A stretch of 9,275 bases of DNA. Source: Deltaproteobacteria bacterium (GTDB taxonomy: Bacteria > Desulfobacterota > Desulfobulbia > Desulfobulbales > BM004). Shown here in pieces: positions 1 to 5,289 of the stretch (the first letter of the stretch is position 1; every line of letters starts with the position of its first letter). The DNA lies in NCBI GenBank assembly GCA_019313095.1, contig JAFDBU010000089.1, positions 1 to 9,275 of the forward strand, read 5' to 3'. Both the position numbers and the translations under genes were made by a program. Under the pieces are notes generated by a model that worked only from the letters and a program-made list of their open reading frames with translations, was not told the DNA's origin and made no database searches.

Positions 1-1014
1 AAGGGTATCAACCAGGTAAACGTACACCAGGAAGTCGGTATGACTTTTGCCGCAGCACTGAAGGCCTTTCTGCGCCAAGACCCGGATATCATCATGGTTG
101 GAGAGATTCGTGACATGGAAACCGCTGAGATTGCCATCAAGGCAGCTATGACAGGCCACCTTGTCTTCAGTACCCTGCATACCAATGACAGTGCGGCAAC
201 TATTGCCCGTCTGGTTGATATAGGTATCCCGCCTTATATGGTGGCCTCATCGGTTACCATGGTGCTCTCTCAGCGACTGGGCCGCAGGCTCTGTACCAAC
301 TGCAAAAAGATAGTAAGTCATTATGCTGATGATGAATTAATCAGTGCCGGTTTTGATTCCGATGAAATTTCGGATCTGCAAATCTATGGTCCCAATGGTT
401 GTTCAACATGCCGGGGTGGAGGTTACAAGGGACGTGTTGGTTTCTTTGAGCTCATGGAAGTCACCGAAGAGGTAGCTAAAGCCATCAGTGCCGAGGTACC
501 TGAAGACGCTTTGCGAAAAACCGCCACAAATGAAGGAATGCTGCCGCTTCGTGAAGCAGCTCTGCAAAAGGTCCGTGAAGGAATAACCAGCTTGGAAGAA
601 GCAACAAAGCGTACCGTATTGACGAAGATGAGTTTGCCCTCCTACATGGTCAATCCGGATATGGAGAAATATGATGATGGGGACTTCGTTATACGAGAAG
701 GGAATACGGACAATGATTTCTTTGAACTTATTCAGGGTGCGCTAATTGTGGTCAAGAGCGGTAAAAAAATTGCGGAAATTACCCAGCCTAACAGCTATTT
801 TGGAGAAATGTCGGCCATTTCAGGAGAGATTAGGACAGCCTCAGTTATTTCCAAGGGACATACTACTATCAGACGTTTTCCAGGAGATAAAATATTCGAA
901 GTTATTGAAAATTATCCTGAAGTCTCCAAGCACCTGTTCAAAACCATTGTCAACAGGCTTGAACATTCAAACGGGATAATTATGAAACTGGCAAATGGCA
1001 GAAAGGCCAGGTAG
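1..1014 (+). CDS. pilB: PilB/GspE-type secretion/pilus extension ATPase with C-terminal cyclic-nucleotide-binding domain (5' partial)
   Basis: This is the C-terminal 337 residues of a hexameric cytoplasmic ATPase that powers type IV pilus extension or type II secretion. The reading frame is open from base 1, so the N-terminal and Walker A parts lie outside the window. The fragment shows the Walker B region [10 protein letters not shown] (residues 29-38, Glu35), the His-box STLHTND (57-63), and the zinc-binding tetracysteine CxxC...CxxC (Cys98, Cys101, Cys134, Cys137), followed by [12 protein letters not shown]. Family members normally end shortly after the GIT-SLEEA helix (about residue 200). 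Here about 120 more residues follow and form a cyclic-nucleotide-binding fold. Its phosphate-binding cassette is canonical: FGE at 267-269, eight residues, then RTA at 278-280. PilB is the likelier name, but GspE or MshE cannot be excluded without the N-terminus and neighbours. A strong terminator follows the stop. Confidence 0.9.
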   Translation, partial: KGINQVNVHQEVGMTFAAALKAFLRQDPDIIMVGEIRDMETAEIAIKAAMTGHLVFSTLHTNDSAATIARLVDIGIPPYMVASSVTMVLSQRLGRRLCTNCKKIVSHYADDELISAGFDSDEISDLQIYGPNGCSTCRGGGYKGRVGFFELMEVTEEVAKAISAEVPEDALRKTATNEGMLPLREAALQKVREGITSLEEATKRTVLTKMSLPSYMVNPDMEKYDDGDFVIREGNTDNDFFELIQGALIVVKSGKKIAEITQPNSYFGEMSAISGEIRTASVISKGHTTIRRFPGDKIFEVIENYPEVSKHLFKTIVNRLEHSNGIIMKLANGRKAR

Positions 1015-1063
1015 TTTTCAGCGGTCAGTTTTCTGTATATGAAGGATAATACGAATAAAGAAG

Positions 1064-1097
1064 AGTTGCCTTTTTCAAGCAAGGCAACTTTTTTTTT
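1064..1097 (+). terminator. Rho-independent terminator of the pilB-like gene
   Basis: A perfect 9-bp stem AGTTGCCTT / AAGGCAACT (1064-1072 with 1081-1089) encloses an 8-nt loop. It is followed at once by eight T residues (1090-1097). It lies 50 bases after the pilB-like stop. Read on the other strand, the stem is followed by CTTCTTTATT, so it may also weakly stop transcripts from the convergent cooC gene. Confidence 0.93.
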
Positions 1098-1196
1098 GGG
1101 GCTGTTCTAAATTCTTCAATGATGTAAATCTAGATGAGATCACCACAATTTTGCTGCCGACTGACGGCTGCAACCCCCAAGCACTTACTTCTCCGG

Positions 1197-1955
1197 TTAA
1201 TCAGCACTTTGCAAAAACTTCACCAGCTTTTCAGGTGCCTCTGTTACCTGCTCGGTCATACGGGTCAACGGTTGTCCGTTGCGTTCGGCTTTCCTGATTA
1301 CTGAAGAGTCGGGAAATAAAGAAACCGGGGCTTCGCCAAGAGCCTTTTCAAGAAAATCCTCATCATCCTCATCCTGAACAAGATTGCCGACAAAGGAAAT
1401 TTTAGGGATTCCCGAGTCAGCAGCTAATTTTTTAATTTTAAGCGCTGTTCTAACGCTTGATTTAGAAGGTATAACGACAATTAACAGATGGTCAACCCCA
1501 GCAATGGTGCCACGACCTAAGTGTTCAACCCCGGCTTCCATGTCAAGCAGTACTACCTGGGTGGGTGAGAGCAACAGTTTGGTCAGCATCCTTTTCAGTA
1601 CAGTATTTTCCGGACAGGCACAACCGCCCTCTGCGGTTTGGATGGCTCCGAGAACCATGAGTCTTATTCCGTCCTGTTCAATCATAAATTTCTGCAGCAG
1701 ATCGTCAACCTTTGGATTTATCTGATAAAAAGGTGAACCCTCGACCTTGCCGGAACGTTCCACCAGGAGTTGAGTCATTTCGGCAATGGGCTTTATTTTG
1801 TCTATTGCCTTGATTCCTATGGTTTGGGCCATGTGAGGACTTGGGTCAGCATCAATAATGAGCACTTCTTTGCCTTCTTTTTTAAATTGATTGGCAAGAA
1901 GCGCCATAATGGTAGTTTTACCGACGCCTCCCTTGCCGCTGATTGCAATTTTCAT
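1197..1955 (-). CDS. cooC: CooC-like P-loop ATPase (carbon monoxide dehydrogenase nickel-insertion factor family)
   Basis: This is a 252-residue cytoplasmic MinD/ParA-class ATPase. It has the deviant Walker A motif GKGGVGKTT (residues 7-15, signature Lys8), a switch segment IIDADPSP (33-40) and a Walker B-like VVLLDMEAGVEHLGR (134-148). The diagnostic feature is GGCACPEN, whose Cys112 and Cys114 form the CxC motif that CooC dimers use to bind zinc or nickel at the subunit interface. CooC couples ATP hydrolysis to nickel loading of the C-cluster of anaerobic CO dehydrogenase. The ATG is preceded by GGAGGAA at good spacing (1963-1969 on the plus strand), which fixes the start. No CODH gene is visible nearby; it stands alone between convergent and divergent neighbours. 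The family is certain, but the client enzyme is inferred. The symbol is given in the family sense. Confidence 0.85.
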   Translation of the reverse strand: MKIAISGKGGVGKTTIMALLANQFKKEGKEVLIIDADPSPHMAQTIGIKAIDKIKPIAEMTQLLVERSGKVEGSPFYQINPKVDDLLQKFMIEQDGIRLMVLGAIQTAEGGCACPENTVLKRMLTKLLLSPTQVVLLDMEAGVEHLGRGTIAGVDHLLIVVIPSKSSVRTALKIKKLAADSGIPKISFVGNLVQDEDDEDFLEKALGEAPVSLFPDSSVIRKAERNGQPLTRMTEQVTEAPEKLVKFLQSAD

Positions 1956-2143
1956 CAGTCAGTTCCTCCACGATATCCGATTTCACTTGCAAGTTTAATA
2001 AATATGATTATTTTCTTATCACCATAATATATAGTTATGAAGTGCAGTTTATGCCACCACTGAAATGAATAACTGATTGTTATTTTTGAAAAGCTGTTAT
2101 TTTTGAACCATCTACAAATGAGAAAAAACAAGGAGGAAAAATA
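1956..2143. promoter_or_regulatory. Divergent upstream region of cooC and the BI-1 gene, with a 13-bp direct repeat
   Basis: This AT-rich 188-base spacer must hold the start signals for both divergent genes. I could not pick a convincing -35/-10 pair for either. It carries TGTTATTTTTGAA twice (2078-2090 and 2095-2107), a perfect 13-base direct repeat with a 17-base period, which suggests a regulator binding two sites about 1.6 helical turns apart. AAGGAGG at 2130-2136 is the ribosome binding site for the rightward gene, and GGAGGAA (complement of 1963-1969) serves cooC. Confidence 0.5.
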
Positions 2144-2860
2144 ATGTACAACCGTTATACCGGCAGTGAGCGTGCTGTTGCTCAAGTGAGGACCGAGGCC
2201 TCAACCGTTTTTCTGGCCAAGGTTTTCAACTGGATGGCAATCGGTCTGGGCTTGACCGGCCTCGCCGCTTTTATGACCGTCAATTCCCAAACAGCTCTAC
2301 AGCTTGTTTTTGGGAATAAATTGGTTTTTTACGGTTTAATATTAGGCGAACTTGGGCTGGTTTTTTATCTTTCCGCCAGAATCGAAAAAATATCTGCCCA
2401 GGCTGCCACCGGGATGTTTGTTATCTACTCAATTCTTAATGGCGTGACCTTGTCGGCTATTTTGCTGCTCTATACCATGACTTCAGTTGCCGCCACTTTT
2501 TTCATCACTGCTGGAATGTTCGGCGCCATGGCTGTGTATGGTTTTGTTACCAAGAAGGACCTTTCCAGCTGGGGCTCCTTTCTTTTCATGGGGCTAATCG
2601 GAATTATCATAGCCATGGTGGTAAATATTTTTCTGGCAAGCTCTATGATGTCCTGGGTTATTTCAGGGATCGGGGTAATTATTTTCACCGGGCTGACTGC
2701 GTATGATGTCCAACAGATTACCCGTATGGGCGAGCAGGGCATTATGAACGGCGGTGAGGCGGTAATCCGCAAAGGGGCTATTATGGGGGCCCTCAAACTC
2801 TATTTGGACTTTATCAATCTTTTTCTGATGTTGTTACGCCTGATAGGAGACAGAAGATAA
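2144..2860 (+). CDS. Bax inhibitor-1/YccA (TMBIM) family integral membrane protein
   Basis: This is a 238-residue polytopic inner-membrane protein. Hydrophobic segments lie at about residues 28-46, 60-77, 87-109, 113-133, 145-165, 170-187 and 213-233, the seven-helix layout of the family. The conserved signature is present: TGLTAYDVQQI with Asp188 in helix 6, and GALKLYLDFINLFLMLLR with Asp222 in helix 7. In the Bacillus homologue YetJ, an aspartate pair of this kind acts as a pH-sensitive latch for calcium leak. In Escherichia coli, YccA modulates the FtsH protease and YbhL is a paralogue. Length matches the family. The start is set by an excellent AAGGAGG (2130-2136) seven bases before the ATG. 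The exact physiological role here cannot be assigned from sequence. It converges with the next gene across only 35 bases, in which I see no clear terminator. Confidence 0.92.
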   Translation: MYNRYTGSERAVAQVRTEASTVFLAKVFNWMAIGLGLTGLAAFMTVNSQTALQLVFGNKLVFYGLILGELGLVFYLSARIEKISAQAATGMFVIYSILNGVTLSAILLLYTMTSVAATFFITAGMFGAMAVYGFVTKKDLSSWGSFLFMGLIGIIIAMVVNIFLASSMMSWVISGIGVIIFTGLTAYDVQQITRMGEQGIMNGGEAVIRKGAIMGALKLYLDFINLFLMLLRLIGDRR

Positions 2861-2895
2861 TAATCTGCGGTAAAACCGGGTGAAATGGGAGTGTA

Positions 2896-3822
2896 TTAAT
2901 TGCTGCCATATTTATCCTGGTAATGTTCCTGCAGCCTGGCAAGGTTTTCCAGATACTCCTGCCTGTTTTCGAGACCGCCGTTTCCCTGTATTTCAGAAAT
3001 CAGTGAATCCAGAATATAACGGATGTCAATACCATAACGGTTTGTGTCCATGTCGTTAGCCCGGTCAATTATAAGGATCGAATAATATCGAACCAATATC
3101 CGCAGATAGAGTTCCCTGCGAAAAAGATACGACTGTCCTCCCAGAGTATTTATAAAATAGCCCGCATATTCATATAATCCCGCCAATGGCATATCTATAT
3201 TAAGGCCGGTATCGTTGCATTCCGGGGCTATTTCAGACCATTTGTAAAAAAGCGCCATGGTCGGCTCAATCAGTTCGCGTTCATGAATGAAAACATTTTT
3301 AATCAGAAGGATATCCTTTGGTCCGAGAACCCGGAAAAAATGGGCCATATTGTTTAGGATTGCAAAGAGATCATCTGTTTCCCGCACAACAACGGGAGGG
3401 TTGGCAATCAACTTGTTAATAATACCCCGAAAATGGTCCAAAGTTGATCCTTTAACCGCATGTTCAGGTATATAAGCCTGTTGATCTAGATGCTCAAAAA
3501 AAAGAGAAATTTTGTTAGCCGTCTGCAGACATTCGTTCTGGGGAGCAGGTGATGGTTCTTCTTCACCGAGTGACATATGAACACTTTCAGGCTCTTTTTT
3601 TAGCACATCACCAGAATCTTCAGGAGTGACGGTTTCTTTTTTTTCTGTTTTTTCCCCAAGCCAGGTGATTTTAGGCTCGGAGCCTTCCTGAGTTTGTTGC
3701 CAGGGAAGATTGCCTGTAAAGTAGCCCCATCCCAGGTAGAGACTGCCGACCAGAGCTATAATCAGCAGAGTCGCACGTGTTGCAGAGGACCGTTTCGGAG
3801 GTTTGCGCTTGTATTGGGTCAT
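2896..3822 (-). CDS. Unrecognised single-pass membrane-anchored protein
   Basis: I do not recognise this 308-residue protein. It has a basic N-terminus (residues 1-16, many Lys/Arg), one hydrophobic helix at about 17-35, and an acidic Glu/Pro/Lys-rich linker at about 42-96. A folded, mostly helical, slightly aromatic domain follows to the end. The charge pattern predicts an N-in, C-out topology, with the C-terminal domain in the periplasm. The domain holds two cysteines (Cys98, Cys202) that could form a disulfide, and no catalytic motif I can name. An in-frame TAA lies 18 bases before the ATG, so no longer form is possible, but the ribosome binding site is weak. The low-complexity linker and the plausible promoter upstream support a real, monocistronic gene. 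It is probably a lineage-restricted conserved protein; function unknown. Confidence 0.8.
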   Translation of the reverse strand: MTQYKRKPPKRSSATRATLLIIALVGSLYLGWGYFTGNLPWQQTQEGSEPKITWLGEKTEKKETVTPEDSGDVLKKEPESVHMSLGEEEPSPAPQNECLQTANKISLFFEHLDQQAYIPEHAVKGSTLDHFRGIINKLIANPPVVVRETDDLFAILNNMAHFFRVLGPKDILLIKNVFIHERELIEPTMALFYKWSEIAPECNDTGLNIDMPLAGLYEYAGYFINTLGGQSYLFRRELYLRILVRYYSILIIDRANDMDTNRYGIDIRYILDSLISEIQGNGGLENRQEYLENLARLQEHYQDKYGSN

Positions 3823-3887
3823 AATACATACTGTAGGTTAATATCATGATCTTTATAAAAATGAATATGTTTGTGGAACGATAAATA

Positions 3888-3916
3888 ATGTTATCTTGCT
3901 TTTTAGAACAGGTCAA
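3888..3916 (-). promoter_or_regulatory. Candidate sigma70-type promoter for the membrane-anchored protein gene
   Basis: On the minus strand TTGACC (complement of 3911-3916) and TAACAT (complement of 3888-3893) are separated by 17 bases. The -35 is close to consensus and the -10 is 4 of 6. It would give a leader of roughly 60 bases. Confidence 0.4.
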
Positions 3917-3982
3917 TTGGAAATACAACTTGGCTCCCTGGATTGCGGAGAGAAAGCGAACAGAAATCTAATTTTTTTCTGC

Positions 3983-4011
3983 TTGACTCGTCTTTATATA
4001 CAAACTATTAT
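3983..4011 (+). promoter_or_regulatory. Sigma70-type promoter of ppaC
   Basis: TTGACT (3983-3988) and TATTAT (4006-4011) are separated by exactly 17 bases, each 5 of 6 to consensus. Transcription would start near 4018, giving a leader of about 135 bases before ppaC. Confidence 0.65.
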
Positions 4012-4012
4012 T

Positions 4013-4048
4013 GCGGTTTATTTCACTGAATTGCTATTCAGTATCCGC
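4013..4048 (+). other. Hairpin at the start of the ppaC leader
   Basis: A 7-bp perfect stem ACTGAAT / ATTCAGT (4025-4031 with 4036-4042) with a TGCT tetraloop is flanked by GCGG (4013-4016), which can pair with CCGC (4045-4048). It overlaps the predicted start of transcription, so it could be an operator or a 5' mRNA-stabilising hairpin. There is no T-run after it, so it is not a terminator. Confidence 0.35.
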
Positions 4049-4153
4049 GTTATGATAGCTGACCAGCAGTAGAAAAACGTTTTAATTGTTCACATCAATT
4101 GTATTATATTTTTGTATCATTTAATCAAATCATAAATTTAAGGAGGAACTGTT

Positions 4154-5083
4154 ATGTCTGTTTCTGTAGTCGGTCATTCCAACCCTGACACCGATTCTGT
4201 GACTGCTGCGATTGCTTTTGCAAATTATCTCAAGTCAACCGGAACTGATGCCAAGGCCTGTATGCAGATCTCTGCTGTCAACCTGAACCCGGAGAGCAAA
4301 GTGGTTTTGGAGAAATTCAACCTCGCCGCCCCTGAAGAGCTTACCGATGCAGCTGGTAAGGACATTGCCCTGGTAGATTTTAGTGATATTGCCCAGGCAC
4401 CGGCTAATATAGGCAATGCCAACCTGGTGGCTATTGTTGACCACCATAAGATAGGTGACATTACCACCGGCAGCCCGATTTTGTTTTACAATAAGCCTGT
4501 TGGCTGCACCTGTACGGTTCTCCTGGAAATGTATAAGAACAACAATGTCGATCTGCCCAAAGATATAGCAGGCGGTATGCTCTGTGCCATTTTAAGCGAC
4601 ACGGTCAATTTCAAGTCACCCACCTGTACGGATGAAGACAAGGCTGCCGTGGCTGACCTCCTGCAGATTACAGGTATTACTGACCAGGATGCGCTGTTTA
4701 TGGAAATGCTGAAAGCCAAGTCGTCTGTCGAAGGAATACCTGCAAAAGATCTTATTTTCAGGGACTACAAGGATTTTGATATGAACGGCAAAAAGGTCGG
4801 CATCGGTCAGATCGAGCTTGCCACTTTGGATCAGGTTGCTGATATCCGCGAGGATCTCTACAAAGCGGTACAGGAAGTCAAGTCCGAAGGCCGTCATTCA
4901 GTACTGTTTATGCTTACAGACGTAGTCAAGGAAGGAACCGATCTCATGGTAGTATCCGACGAGCCTGCCATTATTGAAGGTGCCTTTAACGGTAAGATTT
5001 CAGGACAGTCCATGTGGGTTGACGGCATGATGAGCCGTAAAAAACAAACTGTGCCACCACTGCAGAAGGCGTTCGGTGCATAG
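4154..5083 (+). CDS. ppaC: Manganese-dependent inorganic pyrophosphatase (class II, DHH family)
   Basis: This cytoplasmic enzyme hydrolyses pyrophosphate to two phosphates and so pulls biosynthetic reactions, and in sulfate reducers ATP sulfurylase, forward. At 309 residues it is the standard compact form without inserted CBS domains. The N-terminal DHH domain has GHSNPDTDS with His8, Asp12 and Asp14, then Asp75, the DHH motif at 96-98 (His97) and SDT with Asp149; together these are the six metal ligands known in the Bacillus enzyme. The C-terminal DHHA2 domain ends with the substrate-binding signature SRKKQTVPPL (294-303, Arg295 and Lys296). All key residues are intact. The start follows AAGGAGG by seven bases and a strong promoter lies upstream. 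It appears monocistronic. In sulfate- or sulfur-dependent metabolism it is a fitting housekeeping enzyme, but its sequence does not prove that lifestyle. Confidence 0.97.
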   Translation: MSVSVVGHSNPDTDSVTAAIAFANYLKSTGTDAKACMQISAVNLNPESKVVLEKFNLAAPEELTDAAGKDIALVDFSDIAQAPANIGNANLVAIVDHHKIGDITTGSPILFYNKPVGCTCTVLLEMYKNNNVDLPKDIAGGMLCAILSDTVNFKSPTCTDEDKAAVADLLQITGITDQDALFMEMLKAKSSVEGIPAKDLIFRDYKDFDMNGKKVGIGQIELATLDQVADIREDLYKAVQEVKSEGRHSVLFMLTDVVKEGTDLMVVSDEPAIIEGAFNGKISGQSMWVDGMMSRKKQTVPPLQKAFGA

Positions 5084-5103
5084 ATAACCCTAAGAGACAT
5101 CAA

Positions 5104-5151
5104 TATAACCGGAAGGGGCCATGCTCTATCGCATGGCCCCTTCCGGTTATA
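5104..5151. terminator. Perfect 21-bp inverted repeat after ppaC, possible bidirectional terminator without a T-run
   Basis: Positions 5104-5124 pair perfectly with 5131-5151 around a six-base loop TCTATC. The core GGAAGGGGCCATGC is GC-rich, so the RNA hairpin would be very stable. It lies 20 bases after the ppaC stop and between convergent genes, the usual place for a shared terminator. Neither strand carries the expected T-run next to the stem, so it may instead act as a 3'-end stabiliser or with Rho. Confidence 0.55.
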
Positions 5152-5203
5152 GAAGAAGACATGTGTTGTCAGCTGTAAGTTTTGGAAAAAAATAGACTCT
5201 CGA

Positions 5204-5230
5204 TTGGCAGGCTTTACTTCTAACTGCCAA
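5204..5230. repeat. Short inverted repeat downstream of the selenoprotein gene
   Basis: TTGGCAG (5204-5210) and CTGCCAA (5224-5230) form a perfect 7-bp stem with a 13-base loop. On the minus strand a run of seven T follows about a dozen bases further on. It is at most a weak terminator for the leftward cytochrome gene. Confidence 0.3.
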
Positions 5231-5256
5231 CCCGTATAATTAAAAAACCGTAGACT

Positions 5257-5289
5257 TTACTCGTTACTCATCTCTCCTTACTCGTTACT
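5257..5289. repeat. 12-bp direct repeat spanning the stop codon of the cytochrome gene
   Basis: TTACTCGTTACT occurs at 5257-5268 and again at 5278-5289, a period of 21 bases. On the minus strand it reads AGTAACGAGTAA, and the copy nearer the gene supplies its last three residues (SNE) and its TAA stop. The duplication looks like a small slippage or short dispersed repeat that may have replaced the original end of the gene. Confidence 0.6.

Larger units (their letters stand above)
3823..4153. other. 331-base divergent intergenic region between the membrane-anchored protein gene and ppaC
   Basis: The region is AT-rich and has no ORF worth calling. It contains a leftward promoter candidate (3888-3916), a strong rightward promoter (3983-4011), a leader hairpin near the predicted transcription start (4013-4048) and the ppaC ribosome binding site AAGGAGG (4140-4146, seven bases before the ATG). 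The stretch 4050-4130 shows only a short AATTG/CAATT inverted repeat (4084-4100) and otherwise nothing I can interpret. Confidence 0.6.

Noticed and set aside
2030..2065. Sigma54-like GG/GC promoter elements on the minus strand upstream of cooC (TGGCA...TGCA)
   Set aside because: The GG-to-GC spacing is 8 or 11 bases for the possible pairs, not the required 10.
1955..2185. 76-residue minus-strand ORF across the cooC/BI-1 spacer
   Set aside because: It covers AT-rich control sequence, overlaps the start of the BI-1 gene and has no ribosome binding site or domain.
4084..4100. FNR/CRP-like box TTGTTCACATCAA in the ppaC leader
   Set aside because: The half-sites are separated by three bases instead of four and the left half is imperfect; it also lies downstream of the likely promoter.
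4225..4467. 80-residue minus-strand ORF inside ppaC
   Set aside because: It is antisense to the metal-binding half of ppaC, which explains the sequence completely.
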